Positions 43,701 to 54,841 of a stretch of 64,000 nt of DNA are shown in pieces. A program made the position numbers and the translations under genes. The notes beneath the pieces are model-generated. The model was not told where the DNA came from. It made no database searches and saw only the letters and a list, made by a program, of their open reading frames with translations. The DNA is taken from positions 682,001-746,000 of the forward strand of contig QEOQ01000141.1 of assembly GCA_010279815.1 (NCBI GenBank), in the 5' to 3' direction. The DNA is from Brachionus plicatilis. Lineage: Eukaryota > Rotifera > Eurotatoria > Ploima > Brachionidae. Each line of letters begins with the position of its first letter. Within the stretch, counting starts at the first letter, position 1.

Positions 43701-45818
43701 ATTTGGTGCTACACGTTTTATTATATTCCATGACTTAACAGACATCATTTTCTGTATCGAGATCGCAGGCAAAATGAAGTTCATGATCAAATGTAAATTT
43801 CAAATCAAAATTTTTAGTTTTTGAGTTTAATAAAAAGGTATTTTTAAATAATTTTTTAATAATAAGCGACTAAACATTATTAAAAATGAATTGTTTAATC
43901 CTTAATTAGACAGAAAGTTATATGAATTTTTATCTGAAGTAAAAATAAAATCTTAATCAGTATTTTGAAATTCAAATACAAATTGAACAAAAATTCTTCC
44001 TTCTTTGATGAATTAAAATTAAAGTTAATAAAAATTACTTAAAAAAATACTGCAACAAAGTGCAGTATACTTTGTTGCACCTTTTTTACTTGAAATAATT
44101 TTTCTGATGTTTTACTAAGACAAAAAATAAAATACCAAAAAGTTTTAAATTGATTATTGGTTTCATTTAAAAAAAGAAAGAAAATAATGATTTTATTTTA
44201 GATAATATAATAAAATTGTTGCAGTATTTTTTTAAGTAAATTTTATTAACTTTAATTTTAATTCATCAAAGAAGGAAGAATTTTTGTTCAATTTGTATTT
44301 GAATTTCAAAATACTGATTAAGATTTTATTTTTACTTCAGATAAAAATTCATATAATTTTCTGTCTAATTAAGGATTAAACAATTCATTTTTAATAATGT
44401 TTAGTCGCTTATTATTAAAAAATTATTTAAAAATACCTTTTTATTAAACTCAAAAACTAAAAATTTTGATTTTGTTCAATTTGTATTTGAATTTCAATTT
44501 TTGAATTTCAATTTCAATTTTGTTCAATTTGTATTTGAATTTCAATTTTTGAATTTCAATTTCAATTTTGTTCAATTTGTATTTGAATTTCAATTTTTGA
44601 ATTTCAATTTCAATTTTGTTCAATTTGTATTTGAATTTCACAATACCATCTTAATCAATATTTTGAAATTTTTCAATTAGAAATTTAATTTTGTTTTGCT
44701 GAAATATATTTTAATTAATATATAAATATCAATTAAAGTCACAATTCGGATACCTTAATTTGGATTTTAAATTTGTCTTTTAAGTTTTTAAAATTAAGAT
44801 TTAAGAAGAATCCATTAAAAATCAATTAGAAAAAAATCTGTTTTTTTAGATTAAAATAGTAAACATCTTATGTTTTATAAAAAAAAAAAATTAATATAAT
44901 CTAATTTCATCATTTTTATTAAGATTATGAACTTCAATTTGCCTAAATCACAATCTTTCACAATCAAATTCTTTTTTTTGTAATGAATTTTATCAGTTAA
45001 TTTTATTTCAGGAGTTGCCGTTTCACCAGTAGATGGCTGCATTTATATAGCTGACAGTTGGAATAATCGCATCCAAATATTTGACGAAAATGGTTCTTAC
45101 ATAAGATCGATTGAAAAAATTGGTCAAACTGAATTTCACTATCCATATTCTTTGCATATTGACAAAAAAGGAAGAATTTATGTTTCAGACCAGAGTTTGG
45201 TTAGAATTAAAGTGTTTGACAGTCAATTTAATTTTGTAAGAGTCATTGGCCGATATGGGCGAGAAATCGGATGCTACAGTGGTCTTTGTGACATATCGAC
45301 TGATAAAGATCACAATATTTACGTATGCGACTCAGGTAATCATCGCATACTTAAATTCACAGAAAACGGGGACTTTTTGCTTCAATGGGGTAGCAATGGG
45401 TCAGCGGAAGGCTTGTTTAAGTGTCCTGCTTGTGTCACTGTTCATGATGAAAAAGTGATAGTCAGTGATTGGGGTAATTTAAATTACTATTTTTTTATCA
45501 AGACTAAATATTAAAAAAGGAAATCATAGAGTTCAAATTTTTAGTTTGGATGGAAAATTTTTAAATATTATTGGCAAACAGGGAACTGGTTCTGGTGAAT
45601 TCAAACGACCACTAGGAGTTGCTGTTGACGAAAAAGGAAATTTAGCTATTGTTGATGAAGGAAATAATCGTTTACAAATATTTAGATCTGATTTTACCTA
45701 TCATTCGAAAATTAGTGGCTTAAAATGCGATTTTCAAAGACCTTGGGATGTGGCAATCACCAAACAAGGCGGTATAGTGGTTAGTGAATACTATGGACAT
45801 AGGTTACAAATTTTTTGA
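40750..45818 (+). CDS. RING/B-box/NHL-repeat E3 ubiquitin ligase (TRIM-NHL type)
   Basis: Five exons: 40750-40834, 40927-41536, 41598-42034, 45012-45473 and 45520-45818, giving 630 residues. All junctions keep phase; the third intron is about 3 kb with a weak GTTGGT donor. The RING finger has C18, C21, C33, H35, C38, C41, C55 and C58 (CPICLEIF, LPCQHSFCRCC, CPQC). A B-box-like zinc site follows (C99, C102, C111, C114, C119, C122, H126). A charged coiled coil spans about 130-240. The C-terminus has six NHL repeats (about 370-630; for example IYIADSWNNRIQIFD and LAIVDEGNNRLQIF), a full six-bladed propeller. Relatives in TRIM2/3/32/71 are E3 ligases and, in some cases, RNA-binding repressors. 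No filamin domain is evident, so I do not assign an orthologue. Confidence 0.9.
42604..42650. repeat. Perfect 20-bp hairpin in the RING-NHL intron
   Basis: ATCACAAAATTGACTCTTTT and its exact reverse complement are separated by 7 bases. In the transcript it would form a strong short stem-loop. It is too short for a typical animal pre-miRNA, and a transposon relic is likelier. Confidence 0.75.
43804..44473. mobile_element. Fold-back element with about 260-bp near-perfect arms, in intron 3 of the RING-NHL gene
   Basis: Arms at about 43804-44063 and 44215-44473 are almost exact reverse complements over the full length, including GCGACTAAACATTATTAAAA and AATTCTTCCTTCTTTGATGA. The loop is about 150 bp. 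The high arm identity implies recent origin or ongoing homogenisation. No ORF or target duplication was recognised. Transcribed as part of an intron, it would form a long double-stranded RNA hairpin. Confidence 0.8.
44473..44640. repeat. 48-bp tandem repeat, about 3.5 copies
   Basis: Units starting TGTTCAATTTGTATTTGAAT begin at 44473, 44521, 44569 and 44617, an exact 48-bp period. The unit derives from the end of the right arm of the adjacent fold-back element, so it arose by local slippage or unequal exchange. In reverse it reads as a periodic Lys/Ile-rich frame, which is not a gene. Confidence 0.9.
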
Positions 45819-46302
45819 CTATCTTTGTTTTTTAAAAATAATTAAATCTTATAAAAATTTTTTCTCAATAAAAAATTGCTTTTACATAAAAAATTATATA
45901 ACAATTCTAGAAAATATGTGTATACTAAAAAAGTTTTAAGTTAACGAAAAATTTTGATTAAAAAAACTTTTCTTAAGGTTAAATTTGGAACTTTTTTTTT
46001 AAACGAGAAAAAAAAATTATAATTTGAATTTAAATTATTAAATAAATTTATTTACCAAGAAATAAGCAATTGTTTTATTTTATTGAAAACCAGTTAAAAT
46101 TGATACAATCGAATAGTTAACCGACACTATAACAATACAAAAAAATCAAAATGAAAATTTTATTTTCGAGGTTTCAAAATTGATTTAAAAAAAAAAACAT
46201 TTGTTTTAAATAAAAGTTAAAACGAAAAAAAACTTCTTTAATTTAAAATAAAAGGCTATGGGAAAAAAATATCTATCGAAAAATGTTGAAACAAAAATTA
46301 AC
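45819..46302. other. Convergent 3' flanks of the RING-NHL gene and ubiquilin
   Basis: A 484-bp AT-rich spacer containing several AATAAA-type signals. No other feature is seen. Confidence 0.4.
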
Positions 46303-48540
46303 TCATAGTTGGGACTGCTGACTGAGCAGTCTATCAATTGCGGCATTCACATCTCCCATTGTAGCAGTTAATGCTTGGATATTAGCCTCGCGATTGATAA
46401 AGCCCATGTTTGCCAATTGTTCTAGTTGTGCCGCAAATCTCTGTTCTGGTGGCTGATTCTTTTAGAATAAATTAGCTTTTTTTAAGAAAAAAAAAATTAT
46501 AAAAAGTTATCTACTAATGTATTATTGGCCATCATATTCAGCATTTGGGAGAAATAATTCGATGGTGGGGTTGTAGAAGTGGTTGTTGAAGTCTGCGAAT
46601 TATTCGTTTGCTGAGCATTGGGCTGAGTAGAGCTTGTGTTGGATGAAGGTGCAGATCCACTAAGCGGAAAACCCAAGCTTAAACACAAAAACAAAAAAAT
46701 AAAAAAATTTTAATTTTTTTTATTAAATCTACCCTGATAAAAGATTAAGCGAAGGTGCTGTTGATTGAAGCCGCTGCATGCCTTGCTGAATTTGCATAAT
46801 AGCTTGTAAAGCATCCGGATTTGACAGCAATGATCTCATTTCAGGATTTTGTAGCTAAAAAATGTAAAAAATCTAAATAACAAAAAAAAATTTTTTTCCA
46901 ATATTTTTACTTGTTGAACCATATTTGGCAAAGATCGAAGCATCTGATCTCTTAGTTCTGGATTAGAGGCCAATTGAGGACTGTTTTCAACAATTGTTCT
47001 CGAAAGTTCAGGATTTGTGGACATCATTTGCAAAATCGATTGCATGTACGGAGTACCCAGCATTTGTTCCATTTGTCTTGGATTCTGCAAAATTTGCTGT
47101 GCATAGTCTTGCATTGTGTTTGAACCCGGAAGACCTGCGCCATTGCTTGATCCAGACCCCAGTAGCTGGGAAAAAATGTTGTTCATATTTGAGGCATTTG
47201 ACGACGGAGTTGTTGATGATGTGTTTGATGATGAAGTAGTTGTAGAGGTTGCCGATGTAGCTGTTGTTTGATTAGTGGTGGTGTTTGATTGATCTTGGCG
47301 CGGACCCCAAGGATTTGGCAATGGCTGAGTATTTTCTTGTCCAGCTTGGCGATTCTCAGTAGAAGTGCCCAGATTATTGTTCTGCAAAGCAGCAAATGGG
47401 TTCTGGTTCATGGTGGCGTTTAGCATTGGCTCCTCAATTTCTCTGTAGATTCGCTGGAGAGCGTTAAAACCACCCGGTACACTCTAATTAAAAAAATTTT
47501 TTTTAAACTTTTATTAAATTAATAAAAAATTCAAAACTGACTTCCAAATTGCTCAGGGCTCTGTCATGATTTCTCATGAGCTCTTGTAGAGCAGCTGGAT
47601 TGCGAGCAATTTCCATTGTTTCTCTCAGCAAACTTGGATTATTGAGCATGTGCTGAATCTCGGGATTTCGCTCTATAAGACTCTGCATTTGCGGGTTGCT
47701 CATCATCAGCTCACGAATCACATCTGGATTCGACATCAAACTTTGTACCATTGGATTATCAAGCATTTGCCTCATCAAATTCGGATTTGACATTACTTGC
47801 TGCTGCATTTGAGATTGCAGCTCGGCAAAGTTGGAGTTGCCTAAACCCATTGAGCCAAGACCGCTGAAAAAATCAGAGCCCCCTAAAGGCAAATTGAACA
47901 AGTTGTTCATTGGATTTGGTGCCGACTGCTGAGAAGAACTAGAAGAGGAATTTGCAGTGTTGGTAGTCGAAATTGGCGTAGTTTGGTCAGCAGATTGGTT
48001 TGGAGTAGCGGTTTGAGGAACCGACTGACTCTAGTAAAATTTAAAATAATTAAAAGATAAAATCTTGTCTTAAAAAAATTTATTAAAAATTTAATTTTTT
48101 TTACCGGTTTTGATTTGATTACTAAATGAACGGTAAAAGTGTCCTTGATGCCATGTTGTGCCAGAGTGTCCGAGTCTTTCAGTATTTTGCCGGCAAATAT
48201 CAAGCACAGTTGTTCGCTTGGTTTGGAAAATTTTTTGGCCACTTCGTCCCTTAACTAAAATAATTTAATAAAATTAAAATAAATAATTAGCTCGACGTAC
48301 ATCTTTGATAGTGGCGTCTGGTTTTAAAGAAACATTTTCCTTCTCTTTTGGAGTTTTGACAGTCAAATTGATTAAATTAGAATCTTTGGTTTGGTCATCA
48401 GTTGTGGCAGGAGCAGGCGATTGAACCATTGGTTCGCATTCAGCCGCTTTGGCCTCATTCTCAGTCTGGTTTGAAGTATTCTCTGCCATAGCATTTGTTG
48501 GTTCAGTGGTTTGTTCGGTTTTGTTTTCGGAGTTTTCCAT
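46303..48540 (-). CDS. UBQLN: Ubiquilin, UBL-STI1-UBA proteasome shuttle factor
   Basis: Seven exons on the minus strand: 48540-48301, 48254-48105, 48030-47542, 47483-46911, 46854-46733, 46677-46515 and 46458-46303, giving 630 residues. All introns are short (about 46-77 bp) and in phase. After an acidic Thr/Glu-rich N-terminus, a UBL domain spans about 57-130 ([34 protein letters not shown]). STI1-type Met/Asn-rich helical repeats follow ([32 protein letters not shown]) and again in the middle ([17 protein letters not shown]). Thr/Ser/Asn-rich linkers separate them. The C-terminal UBA reads [20 protein letters not shown]. Ubiquilins carry ubiquitinated and mislocalised membrane proteins to the proteasome and, in some settings, to autophagy. 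The first ATG (48540) fits the family. Confidence 0.95.
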
Positions 48541-48789
48541 CTTTGATTATTTATCTAAAATTAAGCTAGGAGTTAAATTGGTTAAGTGTCGTCATCGGTT
48601 GAAAAAAAAAATTTTATGAATTTTTTGAAATTTATGTTTATTAGAAAAAATAAAAAGGACGGTTTGAAATTTATTTCTAGATTTTTTAGTTAGTCATACG
48701 ATTCATGCAAGTGCAAATTGAAATTAAAATTAAAATTTCAAATTTCAAAACAAGTATTTTTTTGCAACTAAAGAACAGTGCAATTTATT

Positions 48790-50227
48790 TGTCTTTGATA
48801 GAAATTGGTGGAATATTCTGAAATAATTTGGGCATTTTGATAAGGAAAATAAAATAGAAAATAATTTTTAGATTTAGTTTGTGCTTTTTTTTTTAGATTT
48901 TATTAAGCAAAGTTCAAAATTTGTTTAACTTTTTCTGATTTTTTATTTAATTCTTGAATAATTTAGAACAAAAGTTTAAAACTTGAATTTTTTTAATTTC
49001 TCCATAGCAAATTTCAGATTAAAATTGTTGTCTAAACTTGAATATTTACAAATTTTGGCCTTAAAGCAATATTTAATTAAAATTAAATTGCATAACTTTT
49101 TAAATGTCTCGAAATAGCATCCCCTTTATCTTTTATCTCAGATTTTTTCATAAATTAACACTTAAACTCGACCTAAAATTTATTATCCTATTTTAGAACA
49201 CGTATTCGAACCAAAATTTTGGCTATTGTCTGTATTCATATTGGAAATTAAATTGTGGAAAATTTTCATAAAGTATTAACACTAGAAGGTCGGATGTACA
49301 GAAAAAAATTTGAACCTTTTAATATGAACCTAAAATGATTAAACTTGTTTTAAAAATATTTGCATCTGACCTCTACTGAAAACAATTTAGTGTTCAATAA
49401 TAATTAAATAAAAAATTTGTGTCAATTTTTTTAAATTTTAAATCTAAAAGGGATATTTGTTAATAATGTATTATTAAATTTGTAGTTTGATATTTTTTAA
49501 ACTCTAAATCTCAACAATTTTTCAATTCTATACATTAATTTTCTATTGAAAAATCGTCTTATGTTCAGACCCCTTTCAAAAGGTGAACCCGTTTCAACGG
49601 GGAAAAATAACAATGCATTCGATGCAGTTGCCTCTGTGCCAGATCGAAACCGTCGTTTAAAACACATCGAAAAGAAGATTTGATCTAAACATAATGAGAA
49701 AAAATAAAACTATTATTAAATATTAAATTATTAAATTTATCTTAACTATATTTTGTCAAAAATTAAGTCAAAATTATAATTTAATATTCGTTTTCACAAA
49801 CATTTTACTTCAAATCTTGAACTAAAAAAAATACGATGTTAGTTGGGTGATTCCACCTGCATCATGCAATTCACTGTTTCAAACGGGACCTGTCAAAGGA
49901 ATCAGAAGGCACTTAATACACCTCTACGAACTGCTTTCAAGGGACCAACTTTTCATTAATAAAGTTGTTAATGAATGGAATGGTTTACCTCGGGAAGTAA
50001 TTAAAGCTTCAAGAAAAAATCAATTCAAAAAAGATTTGATTATTTCAAGTCTGGTGCTAAAAGGACTTCATCGTCCACCACAGTGTAATCAAACTTTAGA
50101 ATATGTTTAAATTATTTGTCGTCATTCTGTTATATAATTAAACAATTGTTGTACTTTTACATTTTTCGATGTTGAAAAATCGTAATTTTTAAGAATGCAA
50201 CAAGGATGTCTTTGATAGAAATTGGTG
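48790..50227 (+). mobile_element. Probable non-LTR retrotransposon remnant with 21-bp direct repeats
   Basis: At 49847-50110 an 87-codon frame contains FINKVVNEWNGLPREVIKAS followed by KNQFKKDLI, the typical extreme C-terminus of non-LTR retrotransposon polyproteins. The stretch TGTCTTTGATAGAAATTGGT plus G occurs at both 48790-48810 and 50207-50227, as expected for a target-site duplication made by target-primed reverse transcription. If so, the insert is about 1.4 kb and severely 5'-truncated or decayed. A further frame at 49563-49682 reads MFRPLSKGEPVSTGKNNN and may be another piece. No RT catalytic motif is present. Confidence 0.55.
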
Positions 50228-50675
50228 TAGCAGGTCTATCAGATTAAACTGTGGAACTTAGGGGATTGATATTACAATAAAAATAAAAATTGAGATTTTT
50301 AAGAAATTAAAAAATATGTAGAACAAATATCAGGAAGGAAAACAGTTAAATTTTCTTTTTCTTTTTTTAATTTTAATATTTAAATTCTTTTAATCTAGAA
50401 ATTAATGAACAAATATGGGAATTGAATCAATGCTCTAATTAATATTGGAGAAAAATGAAAAAAAAATGCTAAAACAGGATATAAGTAAAAAATTGATTTT
50501 TATCCAGACTAATGTTAAAATGACGGTCAAAGATTTCGAAAATTCTTTGATGAAAAATTAATTGTTAAATTTATTGATTAGATTTTTTTTTTTTTTCGTT
50601 GTTTTTTTTCAAATAAATTATAAAAAGAAATTTTTTTAATAAAAAAAGAGAATAAAGTGGGTAAACCAGAAAAAC

Positions 50676-51393
50676 GAAGACAGGTCGAATAATTAATTGC
50701 TTGAAATAAATTGGATTTTTTTTTTAATTAAATTTTTGTTTCTAATTTAAATTTTTGTTATTAAGATTTTAAAATCTTTTCGTAAAATCAAGTAAAAAAA
50801 ATTTAATTTTTTTATTTAAATTTATTATCAAAAAATTTTTAAAACAATTTACAAAAAACAACAGCTCTTCAGCTCTTAAAAAAAATATCGAGCTACCATA
50901 AAGAAACATGCTAAGACAGTTAAATAGCTTTTTCTTTCAAAATTTTTTTCACCTCTACCATAATTTCAATAAAAATTCAAACCAAAAAAGATTAAATAGT
51001 AAAATGAAAACTAATTTAAAAATAAATTCAATAATTTCTTTTTCTAATAATAAAAAAAAACTTCTCAAGCTCAGACTCAACGATTCCAGTTATCAGAGCG
51101 TTATGTTTTAAATGATTTAAATAGCCAACTTCAATCTCAGCCCCGACCCCAGGCTTTAGTTCAAAATACTCGGCCTCGGCCACAGCCTGTTGTAAACAAT
51201 ACAGATTCTCAAGAAAATACAGCAGTAAAAAAAAGGGGTCGTAAGAGACTTCCTAGAGATGAAAATGGAAAAATTATCCGACCAAGCAAATAAAATTTCA
51301 ATTAAATACATATATTTATTAAATTTAGTTACAAAAATTCAATTAAAAAAAAAATCAATTTATTTCAAGCAATTAATTATTCGACCTGTCTTC
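50676..51393 (+). mobile_element. Inverted-repeat element carrying a small AT-hook-like ORF
   Basis: The left arm from 50676 (GAAGACAGGTCGAATAATTA) and the right arm ending 51393 are exact reverse complements over about 38 bp. Between them a + frame open from 51054 to TAA at 51293 reads RFQLSERYVLNDLNSQLQSQ, then a Pro/Arg/Gln-rich stretch, then VKKRGRKRLPRDENGKIIRP. The basic RGRK core is AT-hook-like and suggests minor-groove DNA binding. It is probably the last exon of an element-borne gene; no ATG is required at its start. The family is unknown. Confidence 0.5.
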
Positions 51394-51404
51394 ATTTTAA
51401 TCAG

Positions 51405-51571
51405 ATTTTGAAGATGTTAGTGCAGCCATTTGCAAGCTTAGTTTAAATCCAACAAAAAAAAAATTAGAAAAGTTTTCAAAAATTGCATCAGAATCTCCAA
51501 TTGCTTCTGAAGCGACACAGTCTGCTGTAAAAAAAGATCTAAGCAAACATTTTTTTATTGAATTTTTATAA
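51405..51571 (+). other. Candidate terminal exon, unknown protein
   Basis: After an AG at 51403-51404 a frame reads FEDVSAAICKLSLNPTKKKL, EKFSKIASESPIASEATQSA and VKKDLSKHFFIEFL, ending TAA. It begins 11 bp after the inverted-repeat element. Composition is strongly protein-like. It could be an exon of a gene interrupted by that element; upstream exons were not found. Confidence 0.35.
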
Positions 51572-51594
51572 TTTTAAATTAATATATAAATTAG

Positions 51595-51806
51595 TCACGT
51601 AAATAAAAAAACTGGTTACATAAATTTAATAACTGGTCACTTAAATAATAAAATTTTTCTAAAAAAATTTATTATTTTAATAACAATATTGCCTTGTCAC
51701 ATATTAGGTGACCAGTGAATATGTGACCAGTCAGAAAAAATACCTGGTCACCAAATCGATATAAAGTCACTGGTCACATAATATGTGACCAACTGATCAC
51801 ATACAG
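51595..51806. repeat. Cluster of TGGTCAC/GTGACCA motifs
   Basis: In about 210 bp, seven exact GGTCAC or GTGACC words occur in both orientations, together with variants such as GGTTAC, AGTCAC and TGATCAC (for example ACTGGTCAC at about 51632 and 51769, GGTGACCAG at 51709). Spacing is irregular. It may be a compound of small palindromic elements or a protein-binding cluster. It lies about 140 bp beyond the 3' end of the minus-strand EF-hand gene. Confidence 0.6.
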
Positions 51807-51943
51807 GCAAGACCCAAATATCATTTTAAAATAAAATTTAATAAAAGATTCTCATATGATTTCAGTTTACTATCTGCTATAAGTAATTTGTTTGAATTAA
51901 AAAATTAGTTAAATTTTTATTATTTTATAAATCAACAAGAGAA

Positions 51944-52276
51944 TTAAAAATGATTAAAGCTTCTTTGATTGAAAGAGAAATTGATCGGATTATAGTGGTG
52001 ATAAAATCCATTGTATGGAAAGAAAGGTCCGTAGCCATAACCAAAATTCGAATTGAAAAGTGGATTATGATTTTCTCGGAATTCTGAATCTACAAATTCC
52101 CGATAGTTAATCGTATTATCTCCGTTTCGATCAATAAGCACAAATTTTTCTCTAGCTATTTGAAAAATTGTCTCTGGGTCAAGATGAGGATATTGTAATC
52201 TGGTGTATTCGAGATATTCATCGAAGCTTATGCTATTGTCTATACCTGATATGAATCTAAATTTATTATATGACAT
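51944..52276 (-). CDS. Small EF-hand calcium-binding protein A
   Basis: 110 residues, single exon. The start MSYNKFRFISGIDNSISFDE is set by alignment with the neighbouring paralogue; a TTTTTTTAG just upstream looks like a 3' splice site for a 5' UTR intron or a spliced leader. One canonical EF-hand loop is visible, DRNGDNTINYREF (D1, N3, D5, T7, N9, E12), preceded by helix IFQIAREKFVLI. The N-terminal half (GIDNSISFDEYLEY) looks like a degenerate second hand. The C-terminal 40 residues are rich in Tyr/Phe/Asn/Pro and low in complexity. The role is unknown; probably a calcium sensor or buffer. Confidence 0.75.
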   Translation of the reverse strand: MSYNKFRFISGIDNSISFDEYLEYTRLQYPHLDPETIFQIAREKFVLIDRNGDNTINYREFVDSEFRENHNPLFNSNFGYGYGPFFPYNGFYHHYNPINFSFNQRSFNHF

Positions 52277-52733
52277 TCTAAAAAAATAAAAATTTTGAAA
52301 CAAAAATCACTAAGGTTCTATTTAAAACTCGGTACAAAATATTTAAATTGCTCGTAATTCATTAAAAGACAATTTTTGATATCAACATAGACAAAATTTT
52401 TCTAGTGCTAAAAAAGATGACTTTGTTAACAAAAAAATAAAACGTAATAAAATTTCTCTTCAATTTTACCTGGAAAAAGAAATCATTCAAGTGAAGTCAT
52501 TTCTAATTTGTGTTGATGTCTAAGAATGTATTCAACCAAAAAAGATTGGAAAAAACTTTTTGTTAAAGCATTCTGACAGTTTTTTTTTTTAATAAATTAT
52601 TTTTATTCTATCTACTGTAAAAGCTTTTTCAAAATTACTTTAAATCATTGAATTTAAAAGAATAATTGATGACTAATTAAAAATTGAAAAATAATTTTGA
52701 ATTCAAAACAGAGTTTCGTCAGACTGTAAACTA

Positions 52734-52741
52734 ATATAAAT
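52734..52741 (+). promoter_or_regulatory. Possible TATA box of EF-hand gene B
   Basis: ATATAAAT about 29 bp before the start codon of the plus-strand EF-hand gene. The position would give a very short 5' UTR. In so AT-rich a genome such a match has little weight by itself. Confidence 0.2.
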
Positions 52742-52769
52742 AAGCAAATTTTGTTTATTTACTCAAGAC

Positions 52770-53066
52770 ATGTCTTTTAGTCAATTCAGAAATATTGCTG
52801 GCATTGATCATCAGATTGATTTTAATGAGTACTTTGAATACACAAGACAAAAATATCCAAATATTGACAAACAAACTGTTTACCGGATCGCTAAGGAAAA
52901 ATTTGCTTTTATTGATCGCGACAAAAACAACAAAATAGATTATAAAGAATTTGTTGATGCCCAAAAAAGAAAATATTATCACCCAGTGAATAATGAGAAA
53001 TTGCATTTCAAATTCAAAAAAGTTGAACAAAGAGTTGGTGACAAAGTTCTTTATCACAACCGTTGA
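52770..53066 (+). CDS. Small EF-hand calcium-binding protein B
   Basis: 98 residues, single exon. It begins MSFSQFRNIAGIDHQIDFNE, colinear with protein A. One canonical EF-hand loop, DRDKNNKIDYKEF (D1, D3, N5, K7, D9, E12), follows helix VYRIAKEKFAFI. The tail is basic (KFKKVEQRVGDKVLYHNR) rather than Tyr/Phe-rich, so the paralogues have diverged after the shared core. It is head-to-head with protein A across about 490 bp, consistent with an inverted duplication and a shared bidirectional regulatory region. Function unknown. Confidence 0.75.
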   Translation: MSFSQFRNIAGIDHQIDFNEYFEYTRQKYPNIDKQTVYRIAKEKFAFIDRDKNNKIDYKEFVDAQKRKYYHPVNNEKLHFKFKKVEQRVGDKVLYHNR

Positions 53067-54841
53067 ATAAAACTTTTTATTAATTTTTGATTTTTTTTCT
53101 AATTCTATAATTTTAATTTTTACCAAAAATATATTAATAAAATAAGCTAATGCTTTTATTGTATTAATTTTTTTAATTCACTTTTTTAACTTCATGAATA
53201 GAAGAAATTAAAACCCAAAGATTAAATTTTGTTTCGTGAATTTGGCTGGTAAAATTTTTATATGTTTTATAACGTAACTGCTCGATTTTAGTGACATGTC
53301 ACTATTTATCGAACACTGGTTTTCATTTTGACCTTTTTCGACTAATGCGACATGTCACTATAGTCGAAAAAGGCCTAAAAATGACGATTTTTACAAAATT
53401 TAGTGTCCAAGTTAGTGACATGTCACTTTAGTCAAAAAAAGGCTTAAAATATTATTTAAAAATTGTAAATTATGAGTAAAAAGTTTAGTTTTGATAGATT
53501 TGTTTTTTTTTATATAAATATAAAAGCATAAATTAAAATATTTGGATAATAATCCATTCTTGTAATATACAAAAACGGCCTAAAAATAATCTTAAAAGGC
53601 TTATAAATTGTTTTGTATATTAAAAGGGTGGATTATACATACCAAAATTATTTTTCCAAAAATATGTTATAAAATTTTTATTCATATGGATTTTTATCTG
53701 CTGATTTAGAAAAATATTAATATTAAACTTTATTTAGTTAAAATTAAAAAATAAAATAAGTTAAAATTAAACTTTATTTACAGCGGTTCTAATAAAAACG
53801 CAGCGCCAACGATCCGGCCGGTTTAAACCTGTCCGGTCATGACTAACATACAAACCATTCGACTATACGGGCTTTATTCTTAAATATATTATATTTTTTT
53901 AAATTTTATTTTTGTAAAAAAGCTATTACTTACTTGTATAAAAAAATTAAATTTATCAATAAGCATTTTGTTTCAAAACAATAGAAACTAAATATTAACG
54001 TTACTGCTCGATTTTAGTGACATGTCACTCTATTTATAGTGACATGTCACTATTTATCGAACACTGGTTTTCATTTTGACCTTTTTCGACTAATGCGACA
54101 TGTCACTATAGTCGAAAAAGGCCTAAAAATGACGATTTTTACAAAATTTAGTGTCCAAGTTAGTGACATGTCACTTTAGTCAAAAAAAGGCTTTAAAATG
54201 ATATTTTAAGTAATCTAGCTATTTTTTATTAGTTTTTGTCTGGATAACGAGAAAGTGTTTAACAATTAAGAAATTTTTTATTTTATTTAACAAATTTTAC
54301 GCAAAAATATAAAATCAGAAATTGACCTATAAAATTAAAAAAAGCTATTGTCTAAAAATCCTAAAATATTTTAATGTTATTTACAGTTTGGACAATAAAA
54401 TGAATAATTTTGTTTAAAACTCTTTGGAGAACAATTTCCACAAATTCAGTTTTTACATCTTTCACATGAAAAACAAGCATCTTTTTCGGAACTAGATTTA
54501 AAAAGAGCTATTCCTTTAAAAAATGTTTGAGTCCAGTATTATTTTAAAAAATATGCGGCTTAGATGGAGTTGGAGATCTGGAAAATAAATTCGACTTGGA
54601 AATTTCTACATGTTAATTTGGGCAAAAAAATTTAAATTTATTTAAATTATGTTCAGGATGTTCAGAGTTTTCCATGAACAGGAAATTACATACACACAAT
54701 TTAAAAAAAAATTCCCAAGATAATCCTTGAAAAAATATAAGTAAAAAAATTAATTGATTAATTGATTTAAGTTTCACATGTAAAGGCGTGTTTAGTTACC
54801 AATTAAAACAATCAATCCCTTTTTATAACATCAATCAAATA

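Noticed and set aside
44450..44641. Periodic Lys/Ile ORF on the minus strand
   Set aside because: Translation of the 48-bp intronic tandem repeat.
46994..47395. ORFs antisense to or out of frame with ubiquilin
   Set aside because: Shadows of ubiquilin exon 4.
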